From Rhinopomastus cyanomelas (lineage: Eukaryota > Chordata > Aves > Bucerotiformes > Rhinopomastidae), in NCBI GenBank assembly GCA_013400115.1, contig VXBP01001095.1, forward strand, positions 145,791 to 209,790: a stretch of DNA of 64,000 nucleotides. The letters run 5' to 3'. Below the pieces are notes generated by a model. It worked only from the letters and a program-made list of their open reading frames with translations. It made no database searches and had not been told where the DNA came from. Position numbers and translations under genes: made by a program. This document shows, in pieces, positions 1-12,097 of this stretch. Every line of letters begins with the position of its first letter. Within the stretch, counting starts at the first letter, position 1.

Positions 1-107
1 CTGTTCACTGCACAGAGTTCAGCTGGGTCCATGTGTGGGCTGGAGGGTGGGAAGCACCTCAGTTTAATGCACAAATGCCCCTCTGCCTGATGATAGGGGA
101 TAGAATC

Positions 108-184
108 ATTAGGGATTGGAAAGGACCCCAAAAGATCATCTAGTCCAATCCCCCTGCCACAGCAGGATCACTTCACTGGAGAAG
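108..184 (-). mobile_element. CR1 LINE 3' tail fragment
   Basis: Reverse complement of the terminal module (GATCCTGCTGTGGCAGG... TCCAATCCCTAATGATTCTAT). It directly abuts an older CR1 on its right. Confidence 0.85.
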
Positions 185-185
185 T

Positions 186-548
186 TATGGAATCAGAATC
201 AGTCAGGGTTGGAAGGGACCACAGGATCATCCAGTTCCAACTCCCCTGCCATGGGCAGGGACACCCCACCCTAGATCAGGCTGGCCAGAGCCCCATCCAG
301 CCTGGCCTTAAACACCTCCAGGGATGGGGCCCCAACCACCTCTCTGGGCAACCTATTCCAAGCTCTCACCGCTCTCACGGTGAAGAACTGTGACTTCACT
401 CTCACATGTGAAGAACTCACATCCACTCTAAATCCACCCATCTCCAGCTTTGCTCCAGTCCCCCCAGTCCTGTCACTACCTGACATCCTAAATAGTCCCT
501 CCCCAGCCTTTTCGTAGGCTGTGTCCCAACCATCTTCAGAATAAAGGA
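186..548 (-). mobile_element. CR1 LINE fragment, second family
   Basis: The reverse strand encodes the CR1 ORF2 end (remnant of KLEMGGFRVDV, then RAWNRLPREVVGAPSLEVFKARLDG) and ends with the GTTGGAACTGGATGATCC-type tail. 5'-truncated and frameshifted. Confidence 0.85.
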
Positions 549-741
549 TAACATCTCTAGCCCAGTGCAAGCCCTTCTGAACGGTACCGCTGAGTCTTAT
601 GCAGCGTCTCTGCCTAAGGTTTAAGAAGGGGATTTTCTAGAAGCTTCACAAATTGTTGGACTTCTCGTGACAGCTGTAATGTTCTTGCCTTTATTTATCA
701 GCCTAATCTGTAAAGTCTAAGGATTTTGTTCTTCTGCTTCT

Positions 742-1117
742 AGGGGGAACCTCATCCCTCTCTGCAACTACCTGAAGGGAGGTTGTAGTCAGGTGGTGGC
801 CAGGCTCTTCTCCCAGGCAACCAGCACCAGGATGAGAGGGCAGGTTTGGTGTTAGGAAGCCCTTCCTCATGGAAAAGGAGATCAGAACCTGGACTGCACT
901 GCCCAGGGCAGTGGTGGAATCCCCATCCCTGGAGGTCCCAGGCTAAACTACACTGAGATTTTAGTCTCATTTTGCTTGAGGGCACATGGAGATGTTGAAG
1001 GCCAGCCTGGCTGTGGCTCTTAGTTCCCTGGGCTGGCCACTGGGCTGATGTTAGGTCCTGGTCTGGGCTGGCTTCTCCATCCTCAATCATTCTGTTACTC
1101 TGTGATTCTTTATGCTG
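742..1117 (+). mobile_element. CR1 LINE fragment (shares extended flank with copy at 4505)
   Basis: Old CR1 3' end with an unusual internal segment (about 945-985) and a GTTACTCTGTGATTC end. The following ~65 bp (to about 1185) are shared with the 4505 copy. Confidence 0.75.
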
Positions 1118-3106
1118 CAGTATCAGTTGAACACTGTGTCCTGCTGCTTCTCCTGGTGTTTTCCTTAGGAAGCTGTTTCAACCAGGAGCCCTAAGTGGTG
1201 CAATAATTAGCAGAACAGAGCCTGGGAGGTTTGAGGTCTTGGTGTAAAGGGACTGAAAATCATAATGTACAACCTCCTCGTGGGTGCACACCAGCTGTTC
1301 TGGATGAAGTTTGCCCTGTGGTCCTCAGGTGAACGGGCAGCTCTCTGGCACAGCGGAGGAGACTAGGAAATGTGGGTTAATTTCATTCCAGCAGCACGCT
1401 GGGGTAGGGCTCTTGGTTCTGCTGGAGATCAGTCAGTGAAGGAAATTGTTGTGGAACTTAAGGTGCTTGAATCCTGCAGGGAATTCTTGCAGGACTTCAG
1501 TTGTTTGAAGGCTTTTCTCCAGCTGTGTGGCTGCTTTTCAGGAAAGCAGCATTGACAGGTAACCGTGTGCTAAGTGCTTCCTGATCAATAACCCAGCGAT
1601 GAAACGAGCAAAGGAGGTTGTAAAAAGGCAGGAGAGGAGAACTCCCCCAGCTGATCCCAGAGCTGGGGTGCACAACGGCTTAACTAAGGGAGTTTCTCCT
1701 TTACTGCCTGGTAAAATGTCTTTACCTGCTTAGCCAGGCTTCCCACTGTGAATCCCCTGATTTGTGGGACGAAGGGTTTGTGCAGATTGATGTTCACTGT
1801 CTCCTTCATGCTGAGGGTAGAAATCTTTAACGTCAGGAATCTGTTTCTTTACTGGAAAAGGGAGTTTTCTGGAAGTCCTACAGGCATCCAGAAGGGTGAA
1901 GGGTTTGGGGCAGCAGCCCCAAGGGTTTGTCCTCAGGCCACTGCTCAGAACCCAGCCTGATTCCAGTCCTCTCCAGTCACGGCAGGGTGCTCAGTGAGCT
2001 GTACGTGACCCTGCCTTGGGGAGAATCAACCCCGAGAGAAAAAAACCCCCAAGAAGGCCACTGTAGGTGTCAAGGACAGCGTTACCATCGACACCAAGCA
2101 TTTCTTTTGAAAGCAGGAGGGATCATTCACGAGTTGCTTAAAATCAGGACTAGGAATGGTACTTGCCGTGTGCGGGCACGAGGGTGTTTTTTCTGGTGGC
2201 ACTCACCAGGAGGATGTTTTGAAATGGAAAAAGGAGGAGGAGACCTCTTTAGTTCGAGCATCCTCCTGTCCTGAAATAGGAGCTGTCGAAGGAGCGGCGC
2301 TGTTATTCAGAGGCAGAGAGCACGGGCTGTTTTCCTTTAGAAGCAGAGATAGGATCCCCTCATCTGAATTCGTGGCCGATCTCACTGTAAATCTCTAGAA
2401 TGGTATTTACCTCTGGAAACAAAACTGAAACAGGTCAATACCGGGGCTTTTTAATAATTAAAAATGTGCATTTCTGTAGCCTCCTATTGATTTCCCCATT
2501 CATTCCTCAAGAGCTTGCAGCAGCCGGGGAATTTGGGGCTCTCTCCGTGAGTGGCAGTTAGCTCTGGCTTTCCTTCAGCAGTTATTACGTTTCTGCATGG
2601 CCTATCCATCATCTCGAGTGCTTTCTAATTTATTGGAGGGATAATGTTGACAGCGGTGACACGGAGGACGTACGCCGTGGGCTCGAGATGAAGACGCCAG
2701 GATGTAGATTTCCTGACAGAAACATAATCTTTCTGTCTTCTGAAGTTAGCAGCCTACCAGTCCACTTTGATTTATGGAAGGGGCCAGCTGGGAGGATGCT
2801 TTGCAGCTGGGAGCTGAGTGGACCTCAGCACCTCTCAGCCACAAATACTGCTGAAGCTTCTTGTTTTATCACAGTGGTTTTGATTCTCTCTGGGCTGTGA
2901 TTAAGTTTAGATGTCAGCTCAGCCGAGCGAGTGGATGTTTTACCCTCTGTGTTTTCTGTTTGAACCCATCTTGGTGCTCAGAGGTGGAAGTTCTTGGGGG
3001 TCTCGGTAGGCTCGGAACCGCCGTGTTGTGAGTGGAGTTGCTTGGCATTGGGACTGCTGTGAGAGGTCTGTCAGCACTTTGGGCTTGGAAAGACAGGGAA
3101 GGTCCT

Positions 3107-3598
3107 ATGAGACCAAGCTGAGAGAGTTGGGGCTGTTCAGTCTGGAGAAGAGGAGGCTCCCAGGTGACCTTCTTGTGGCCTTCCAGTATCTGAAGGGGGC
3201 TACAAAAAGGCTGGGGAGGGGCTATTTAGGATGTCAGGTAGCGACAGGACTAGGAGGGAAGGGAGCAAAGCTGGAGATGGGTGGATTTAGAGTGGATGTG
3301 AGGAGGAAGTTCTTCACCGTGAGAGTGGTGAGAGCCTGGAGTGGGTTGCCCAGGGAGGAGGTGGTGGAGGCCCCATGCTTGGAGGTGTTTAAGGCCAGTG
3401 CTGGATGAGGCTCTGGCCAGCCTGATCTAGGGTGGGGTGTCCCTGCCATGGCAGGGGAGTTGGAACTGGATGATCCTGTGGTCACTTCCAACCCAGACTG
3501 ACTTTATGACTTGGTCTGGGTGATCCTGCTGTGACAGAGGGTTTGGACTAGATGATCTTTTGGGGTCCCTTCCAATCCCTAATGATTCTATGATTCTA
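3107..3598 (+). mobile_element. CR1 LINE fragment with chimeric double tail
   Basis: ORF2 end of the KLEMGGFRVDV family, then its own tail (GATGATCCTGTGGTC), fused at TATGACTTGGTCTG to a second CR1 family's terminal module ending GATTCTATGATTCTA. Confidence 0.85.
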
Positions 3599-4316
3599 GG
3601 TGGTGTTGCACACTGGCTGAGCTGGAGAGGACTGTTCCATGCACTGCCCTTAATGATCAGTACAGCTCTGATCCTACATTCCTTTTCTCTCCAGTGTCTC
3701 CTCTGCACAGGATTTAAGAAAGGACCATCACAGATTGTTGGACTTCTTATGACAGCTGTAATCTGCAGCATTTTTAACCCTTACATCAGTCCTGCCTGTA
3801 TGGCTTTGATTTCGCTCAAGTAGACAAATGCTGGGCTGTAGTGTTTAGGTTTTTAGGTTTATGGTGAACAATTGGGACTGAGCCTGATAAAACAGGAGCA
3901 GGGGGATAAAGGCACTGGAAGGCAGCAGGACCTGAGCAGGAGGGAAATGCAGTGTCTTGGCTTCACCAGCACTGTGCTGGGAGTCTAAGTTTGGACTCAG
4001 CGCGAGCTAAAGTGGTCGCGCTCTAAAGATTTATCGATCTTTGCGACGCTGCAGCCCAAGACCTGTTGTGTAACTGGAACCTGTGAGTTGAAGGAGCGCG
4101 GCTCTGTGACCCCTTCCACCCGTCGTGCCATTGTTTTTCCTCAATCAAAATCCTTCAGTGTTTCTGCAGTGACTGAGGAGTTGTTCCAGGTCTTGTTGGC
4201 AGCGGCTGTTCTGCCCACCCTCCGGTGGAATGAGCGCGTTAACCAATTAATGTCTCTTCAGTAGGTCTCTGTCTCTGCCGTATTAATCCACGTCTGCCTT
4301 CTGGGTTTGTTTTCAG

Positions 4317-4454
4317 ATCACCCAGGAAGCTGGGGAGTTCATGATTACCTTCCCCTATGGATACCACGCTGGCTTCAATCACGGCTTCAATTGCGCCGAG
4401 TCAACCAACTTTGCCACTTTGCGATGGATCGACTACGGAAAAATGGCAACCCAG
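4317..4454 (+). CDS. KDM4B: KDM4B exon: distal JmjC domain with third Fe(II) ligand
   Basis: 138 nt, 46 codons, phase 0 at both ends, acceptor TTTTCAG and donor GTAGGT. It encodes the strand-turn segment of the JmjC fold from ITQEAGEF to the end of GKMATQ. The motif YGYHAGFNHGFNCAEST is visible; its first His (residue 17 of the exon) aligns with His276 of KDM4A and His277 of human KDM4B, the third ligand of the catalytic iron. The Asn/Ser-rich turn that lines the 2-oxoglutarate and methyl-lysine pocket follows. Met replaces the Val of human KDM4B three residues before the exon end. A CR1 copy begins only about 50 bp past the donor. Confidence 0.97.
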
Positions 4455-4504
4455 GTAGGTGTCTGTTGGGATGTAGAGCCATCACGAGGTCAGGAACTAC
4501 CAGG

Positions 4505-4850
4505 AATAGACAGGTGGAGGACAGGCTCTTCTCCCAGGCAGCCGGCGCTGGGATGAGAGCAGGGGAGGGTTAGGCTGGATGTTCAGAAGCCCTTCTTCAC
4601 AGACCAGAGCCTGGACTGCACTGCCCAGGGTGGTGGGAGAGTCCCCATCCCTGGAGATCCCAAGCTAAACTATATCAAGATTTTAATCTCGTTTTGCTTG
4701 ATGGCAGATGGAGATGTTGAAGGGCAGCCTGGCTGTGGCCCTTAGTTCCCTGGGCTGGCCGCTGGGGTGATGTTAGGTCCTGGTCTGGGCTGGCTTTGCT
4801 CAGAGGGCTTCTCCATCCCCAATCATTCTGTTACTCTGTGATTCTTTATG
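4505..4850 (+). mobile_element. CR1 LINE fragment (partner of 742 copy)
   Basis: Collinear with 795-1117 including the same odd internal segment. Homology runs past the CR1 end to about 4914. It begins about 50 bp after a KDM4B splice donor. Confidence 0.75.
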
Positions 4851-5012
4851 CTGCAGTATCAGTTGAACACTGTGTCCTGCTGCTTCTCCTGGTGTTTTCC
4901 TTACGAAGCTGTGAATCTATGGAATGAGAGCAGGAGAGTTACCCTGGAGGACAGAGTTTTGACAGTGTTTGCTGCTGTATGCCTGTTGAACCTGGGGTGA
5001 ATGTGGTTTGCA

Positions 5013-5566
5013 GATCAAGAGAGGTACTTCTCCCCCTCTACTCTGCCCTGGTGAGACCACATCTGGAGTCTGTGTCGGCTTCTGGGCTCCTCAGTTCAAG
5101 AGGGATGTGGAGCTGCTGGAGAGGGTCCAGCGTAGGGCAACAAGGATGATGGAGGAGGTGGAGCAGCTCCCTGATAAGGAGAGGCTGAGGGAGCTGGGTC
5201 CCTTGGAGAAGAGGAGACTGAGGGGTGACCTCATTCATGTCTATAAATATGTGAAGGGTGGGTGTCAGGAGGATGGAGCCAGGCTCTTCTCAGTGTCATC
5301 CAGTGATAGGACGAGGGGCAATAGGTGTGAACTGGAACATAAGAGGTTCCACATCAATGTGAGAAGGACCTTCTTCCCCGTGAGGGTGCCAGAGCACTGG
5401 AACAGGCTTCCCAGGGGGGTTGTGGAGTCTCCTTCTCTGGAGATGTTTAAGACCCGCCTGGATGTGCTCCTGTGTGACTTGGTCTGGGTGATCCTGCTGT
5501 GTCAGGGGGATTGGACTGGATGATCTTTTAAGGTCCCTTCCAATCCCTGATGTCCTGTGAATCTGT
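5013..5566 (+). mobile_element. CR1 LINE fragment
   Basis: Encodes the degenerate ORF2 C-terminus (ELLERVQRRATRMM, LREL, KRRLRGDLIHVYKYVKGG, SPSLEMFKTRLDV), then the 3' tail. Confidence 0.92.
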
Positions 5567-6370
5567 GAAAAGCCTTTGTGTGACTATTCCTCATCAGGGC
5601 AGAACTTAGGAGCTGTTGAAGGTAACACACTAAGAAACCTCAGAAGTCAGCGGTGATTTCTGGTGTCACACACGTGCTGCTTCTTCTTGTTTTCAAGTGT
5701 GGGGGGTAACTGATCAGCAGTGCATGTTTAAATCGAGCACCGCTTCCACACAGCCTTCGGGGAAAGGAGAAACGATTACAGAGGGAGAAGCATTTGAAAG
5801 CTGCCTCAGATGTGCTTTTCCAGAAGGACAGGCATAGTTTTCACTCTGGAGTAGCTTTTATAGGATCTCCTTCACTCATTTTTCTTCTATCAGCTCAGCT
5901 CAAACCTGCAGCTTTTGTAAGGCAGCCCCTAACGCTTTCTCCTGGACAAAAGGCTCTATGTTCCCAACAGACTGCAGGTACATCTGTGTCTCAGCCGTGG
6001 AACAATGTCACGATGTCCATTTCTCTCTGTACAAAGGTTTCTGTTCTGCCTGTAGCAAAAGGTAAGTGATTGCTGAGTGCCGTCGTTCTCCTCTGAGCTT
6101 TGGGATCTCAGGCTCCCTGACAGAACCTTTCCTGACCCTCCTCCTTGTTTCGCTGTGAAGCCTTGGACCGTTTTTGTGCCAGGAGGAAACGTTCTGCCCA
6201 GAACTGCATTCACTAGTCATCAGTGCTGTGCATTAATCGGCCTCAGTGGCTGCCTCGTGACTAATGTGAGTCACTCGGGGCTGTTTCTGGTGCTGCAGGC
6301 TTCAAGGAATCTTGTTGAATCACAACCCCCCCCCCCTTCCTTCCTGTTTTTCTTTTTCAATAAGCGGCCA

Positions 6371-6516
6371 TCATTAACCCAGTTGGAAAGGGAAGATGGT
6401 TGTCACCCCACAGGACCTTCTTCTCCTGCTTTGTCTCATGATTCTGTGATCATTAACCCAATTGGAAAGGGAAGATGGTTGTCACCCCACAGGACCTTCT
6501 TCTCCTGCTTTGTCTC
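6371..6516 (+). repeat. Two-copy 79-bp tandem duplication
   Basis: Starts TCATTAACCCAGTTGGAAAG; the copies at 6371 and 6450 are nearly identical, with one obvious substitution in the first 20 bp. Recent local duplication. Confidence 0.9.
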
Positions 6517-6997
6517 CTCTTTGGTATCCTGTGTCCTCCCTCAGGACTACAGACAGTCATTGAATATCCAGCGGCACAAGCATCAGTATCTGAGCAGCTC
6601 CTCCCATGGAAAGGAAGCTCAGATGTCCAGATTCCTGAAAAGTTAAGTTTCTGTCTTGTTCTTGTAGTGATGTTCTGCCCATAGTTGCAAGGACTCCACT
6701 CAGGTTTGGTGTGGGAGCTGTCTTCTTAAGTAAACAGATTTTATTACTCATGTCTGAGACCACAGTGATGTAAAAGCCTCTTCTGTGAGCCACAGGGGCT
6801 GCGACATGAAGTACCCCAATGAAATGCTCCTCAAAAAGACATCTGATCCCTGACTGATGGTGCCACCAGGGTGACTTCTCTCAGTTGCAAAGGGATGGCA
6901 ATGAAATGATTCGCACGATCGTTCTCCTCATGCTGGAAAGTTCTGTGTTTGTGCTGGGGGTTCAGGTAGTGAACCCCGCGTGTGGTGTCTGTAATCG

Positions 6998-7541
6998 GGT
7001 GGATCAGATGGAGAGAGGTTCTCCTCTTCCTCTGCTCTACCCTGGTGAGACCACACCTGGAATCCTGTGTCCAGTTCTGGGCCCTTCAGTTCAAGAAGGA
7101 CACAGAGCTGCTGGAGAGAGTCCAGCGCAGAGCCACGGCGATGATGAAGGGAGGGGAGCATCTCCCTGATGAGGAAAGGCTGAGGGAGCTGGGAAAAAAG
7201 GAGCCTGAGAGGTGACCCCATGACTGTTGATCAATATGGAAAGGGTGGGTGTCAGGAGGATGGAGCCAGGCTCTGCTCAGGGGCACCCAATGATAGGACA
7301 AGGGGCTGCAGGTGGAACAGAAGAGGTTCCACATCAGTGTGAGAAGAGTCTTCTTCTTAGTGAGGGTGACAGAGCTCTGGAAGGGGCTGCCCATGGGGGT
7401 TGTGGAGTCTCCTTCTCTGGAGACGTTTCAAACCCTCCTGGACTGTTCTGTGCGACTGGATCTAAGGGATCCTGCTGTGTCAGGGGGATTGGACTGGATG
7501 ATCTTTCAAGGTCCCTTCCATCCCCAGTGTCCTGTGATCCC
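6998..7541 (+). mobile_element. CR1 LINE fragment
   Basis: Same ORF2 C-terminus (LERVQRRATAMMKG, EERLRELG, SPSLETFQTLLD) with frameshifts, then the terminal module. Confidence 0.92.
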
Positions 7542-8434
7542 ATTAGGGCTTCAGACCAGCCCCCGTGGAGGTTACAGGGCTGCTGTGGGATTCACACTCA
7601 AAGGGATGACGAGCAAACCCTAGAACTGCCAAAGCCTTCAAATCACCGTCAAGTGTCTTCTCAACTCAAAAACAACCAAGGAAACCCAGCTTGAAAATTT
7701 AACAGGTCGTGTTTGTCTGCCGTGACCTTGTAGAGCAGGTTTATCGGGAGCCGCGCGGTCATGGCATCACAGCCCAGCAGACAGGGTTTCTCATGGAAGT
7801 TCTGACAGACCCTTAACTACAGCAGTGCCAGCAGGCACCGCTCTAATATTAAAAGCAATTTTGGGTTCAGCCATGTGTTCACAAACAAGTGACATTTGGG
7901 AAGTGCAGTTGTAGATGGAGCCTCCATGCTTACATTGTTAAGCAGCGTAGCGTGAAATTACTGAACAAGCAGCGCCGCGCGCTCCGAGCAAATCTGGGGA
8001 GAGAAGGTTGAAGTCTGGAAGGAGACGCCCAATTTATTTCCGTTGCTCTCGGTGACACTTGTCTGTTCAGAGATTTCCATTTCATACTGCCGGAGCCCCG
8101 CGCTGCGTGCGTTAACCCTTCGGTGCCTCGCCGACAGGTTCCAGATAAGGTGTGAGTGCCGTTAACGCCGTCGGGGCAGAAGGTCTGGAGTTCAGCGGGG
8201 ACTTGGTGACATCTCAGCTGACTGTGTGCACCCGGGCTGCCTCTGTGTTTGTGGAGGGAGGGTTCTTGGAGACAGACGTCCCAGCACGGGGGAGGTTTGG
8301 TGAACTACTGCGGGTTTACTGCGCTTCAGACACAGCTCTGGATTGATTGCTGTGCTGTCAGGCACAATTAAATCGTCCTTGTCCACATCCAAGCAGCTTC
8401 TTTTTTCTCCTCTTGGCATTTATCAAATTACTGG

Positions 8435-8893
8435 AGAGTATCCCTCTTTTGAAAGACTCTCCCCCCTTTTGGAGAGTCTCCCCCCTTTTGGAGAGTCTCC
8501 CCCTTTTGGAGAGTCTCCCCCTTTGGAAAGATTCTTCCCTCTTTTGGAGAGTCTCCCCATTTTGGACAGTCTTCCCCTTTTGGAGAGTCTCCCTCTTTTG
8601 AAAGGTTCTTCCCTCGTTTGAAAGATTCTTCCCTCTTTTGAAAGATTCTTCCCCCTTTTGGAGAGCCTCCCCTTTTGGAAAGTCTCCCTCTTTTGAAGAG
8701 TCTCCCCTTTGGGAGAGTCTTCCCCCCTTTTGGAGAGTTTCCCTCTTTTGAAAGATTCTTCCCTCGTTTGAAAGATTCTTCCCTCTTTTGGAGAGTCTCC
8801 CTCTTTTGAAAGATTCTTCCCTCTTTTGGAGAGTCTTCCCCTTTTGAAGAGTCTCCCCCTTTTGGAGAGTCTTCCCTTTGGGAGAGTCTTGGA
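8435..8893 (+). repeat. CT/AG-rich minisatellite, 17-20 bp unit
   Basis: About 25 degenerate units of the type CCCCCTTTTGGAGAGTCT, mixed with CCCTCTTTTGAAAGATTCTT. Strand-asymmetric purine/pyrimidine. Unit lengths leave open frames on both strands (up to about 180 codons on the - strand), which are artefacts of repetition. Confidence 0.95.
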
Positions 8894-10965
8894 ACACCCC
8901 AACTGGGCAGCCCTTTTCAGGTTCTTACTGCACTGAAGCTGGTTGCCTGGGTGGTGGTTCTTCTCCCTTCCTCGTGTTCACAATGCAACGGGCATGTCCT
9001 ACCAGTACTCCTGAGACCAGGGACAAGGTAAAGTTCAAGACGAGCCGGTTGTAATGTTCTCCTGGACATCATCCTGGGGATGAAATGCAGATCCTAAGCC
9101 TGCCAAGAGCAATCCATGGCGATGGAGCGGCGTAAGCGCTCACATAGGGAGGTAACGGCTCACCTCGGAGAAGCATCGTCAGAGCTCTGCTAATTGCCTG
9201 CCAGATGGATGAAATGTTCTGCTAAGCACAGCAGAACCTGCCGGGGCTGTAAAAAATGCATAATAACCAGAGTGAAGTTTAAAGATCAGCTTCTTAGATA
9301 CTGATTCTGCTCTTAATTGTAGAACAGGCGTCAGCCTGAGAAAAAACCAGCAGCAGTGACTGCAGAAAACGGATCCTGGATAAATACACTTGTACCAGTG
9401 TGAACTTGGAACCAGGATGGAGAGATGCTTACACAGCCCGGTGGAAATTGATGTGGTGATGTTCCTAGTGAAGAAAATAGCTGCCCAGTTTGGCTCAGAG
9501 CTTTTTGGGAGCCCAGGGAGAGGTTGTGGAGTCTCAGGACTGCTCAGGAGAAGCTGATGGGTCAGAACTGAAAGGGTGTGTGAGATGGTAACTGGGTTCC
9601 CTGTCTCTAGGCAGGAGCGATAACCATTGCTGACAAGTAGCCTCTTACCAGTGGAACTTATTGACCAAACCCTCTTTATTGTCTAATGGTCACTGAGGTA
9701 AATCAAGTGTTTTCATCTGTGTCAGATGCCTCCGGAGTCTTTTCAACACGTCCCAAGCTCAACTGGGCAGTTTGAGAGCTGGTGGCCCGTGGGTTGCCCC
9801 AAACGCGCAGCAGAACTCTCTGCTTTGTCTCTCTCTTGTTCTAGCAGGCACTTGGCCTCTTCAGCCAGCTTTGCTGATCCATCTGATAATTGCTTCTCCA
9901 GCCTTGCTGCTGAGTGCTGGTAGGTGTCATCTCTCGTGATGTGGATGAGTCCTCGTGATGTGGATGAGTCCTCGGGACTGATGGCTCTCTGTTCTCAGCA
10001 AATGTCAATCTCCCCAGATCCAGAGGAAGGCTAAAACGTTCTGCTTTACTTCGTGTCTTTCATTATGTGGTGGGTACCGCTGGGAATCGCTGTCTTGCCT
10101 ACAACTGGACGTTGTGCCCAGAAGTGTAAGAATTAACAGCTCTTTAACTGTTATCCCATTTATTGGCAATGTAAATGTCTCCATCTGTCCTCGAGGAACC
10201 TTGTGCTGCAGCAGACTTCTTTCCACTCAAGGTGACTTTGAGGCCAACCACAGCCTGTTCCACCCAGTCCGCGTGAGAAGCTGCGGTTGAGCAGCACATC
10301 TGTCAGGTGCCTGTCTGGGGGTGGGAGGGAGCCCGTCGGTTAATCTTGGGGCTCCCACAGATAATCCTGGTGTGCTGTCCCTGGGTCTTTCCAGAGACGT
10401 GATGGGAATTCATCCTTTGCACATCAAACCCTGGCAGGGAATGGTCTCTTTAAGATCCAGCCCTCCCTATTTGACTAACATGAGCATCAGTCTGTCGCAG
10501 TGTGCAAAGTCAAAGGAGAAAAAACCAGTTAAAAGGGGTTTTGTAGTGGTGGAGACAGCGGCACAGGGGCCAGCTGTAATCCAAACACTCTGCTTTGAAC
10601 CTTAACGATGAGGATTGGCTAATACAGATGGCTAGGAATGGGCTTGCTTGGATGTGCTGTGGTTCACGTTTCCCCGCAAAGGCAGAACCTAGAAAATCAG
10701 GGAGAGATCTTTTCCTTTGTGCCGCGTGGAAGTTCTTCAGGCTTTTGTCTTCCATTAACTCCCTGCCGTGGTTTTTGTTCTCTTTGGCTTTTGAAGGGGG
10801 CCTGGAGAAGAAGAGGCAACGGATGATAATTTTCAGTCCTTTTTTCTCTCTGTGTGCGCTCGCAGGTCCTTCCACACTGCTAATTTGATTCACTTTGGTT
10901 CTGAAAGCTCTTTGGACAGGCAGAGGGTCTGCTCTAGTTCTCTGACTAGTTCTCTGTTTGATGAC

Positions 10966-11571
10966 TATGAGCAGTGTGCTCTTGTGGCCAAGAGGGCCAA
11001 CAGCATCCTGGGGTGGATCAGAACGGGGGCGGTTAGCAGATCAAGAGAGGTTCTTCTCCCCCTCTACTCTGCCCCGGTGAGACAACACCTGGAGTCTTGT
11101 GTTCAGTTGTGGGCCCCTCAGTTCAAGAGGGATGTGGAGCTGCTGGAGGGAGTCCAGCGTAGAGCAACGAGGATGATGAAGGAGGTGGAGCATGTCCCTG
11201 ATGAGGAGAGGCTGAGGGAGCTGGGAGAAGAGGAGACTGAGGGGTGACCTCATTCATGTCTATAAATATGTGAAGGGTGGGTGTCAGGAGGATGGATCCA
11301 GGCTCTGCTCAGTGTTATCTAGTGATAGGACAAAGGGCAGTGGGTGTGAGCTGGAACAGAGGAGGTTCCACATCAATGTGAGAAGGACCTTCTTCCCAGT
11401 GGGGGTGACAGAGCCCTGGAACAGGCTGCCCAAGGGGGTTGTGGAGTCTCCTTCACTGGAGACGTTTAAGATGTGTTCCTGTGTGACTTGGTCTGGGTGA
11501 TCCTGCTGTGTCAGGAGGATTGGACTGGATGATCTTTCGAGGTCCCTTCCAACCCCTAATGATTCTGTGAC
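10966..11571 (+). mobile_element. CR1 LINE fragment
   Basis: Starts at CALVAKRANSILGWI of ORF2 and runs to the tail GATTCTGTGAC; about 605 bp with few frameshifts. Confidence 0.93.
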
Positions 11572-12097
11572 TAAAAACCCTTTTTAAACCCCAGTGTTTC
11601 TGCCTTCGTGAAGTCGAGGTGGCCTCACAGTCTCCTGGAACTCAAAAAGACCCTTTCAGAGGGGACCGTGCTATAAGAAATTTAAGTCTGCCCCACAGTT
11701 TGGGTTTTTTTTTCCTATTTCTTTTGCTAACTGGACTGGAAATGAGTGGAAGGGAGGGGAATGACTTCTTGCACTTCCCTTTGTATTGGTAGCAGCCACT
11801 CCTGGATGATAAAGTCTGTGCTACTATCGGCTGACATTTTCATCCCTTCGTTTTATCTCCTCTTTACTCCAGAGATAGTGTTGGAATTATCTAGCTCAGT
11901 GTAAAATGGGGTCAAGTTGCCCTTCCTTCCCAAATCCTACGTTTTACCTTCTGAAATAAGGAGCCTTAATCTCATCCTGCACAGTGGTCCCTAACAGACC
12001 TTGGCTCTGGAACTCTGCTGCTTAGTCCTTCCTCTGGGGAGAAGGGCAAGAAGAGGAAGTCTTTGGTTTGGGTTTATGCTGCTTTATAAAGGCATCA

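Larger units (their letters stand above)
1..4316 (+). other. KDM4B: KDM4B intron (3' end of it)
   Basis: No coding exon could be found here. The preceding exon, expected to end around the KYGIPFSR segment of JmjC, is not present, so this is the distal part of an intron that starts upstream of the window. It holds CR1 fragments at 108-184, 186-548, 742-1117 and 3107-3598. The stretches 1118-3106 and 3599-4316 are non-repetitive to the eye, apart from a roughly 80-bp similarity between about 615-700 and 3705-3780. The acceptor before the exon is a T-rich tract ending TTTTCAG. Confidence 0.8.

Noticed and set aside
8358..8902. Reverse-strand ORFs of 159 and 179 codons
   Set aside because: They simply read through the CT/AG minisatellite; all residues are repeats of KGETLQ-like units.
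9938..9975. 20-bp tandem pair (TCCTCGTGATGTGGATGAG)
   Set aside because: Real but only two copies; too small to interpret.
10510..10893. Overlapping 127- and 97-codon ORFs on opposite strands
   Set aside because: No domain, no splice or repeat support, and conflicting strands; chance.
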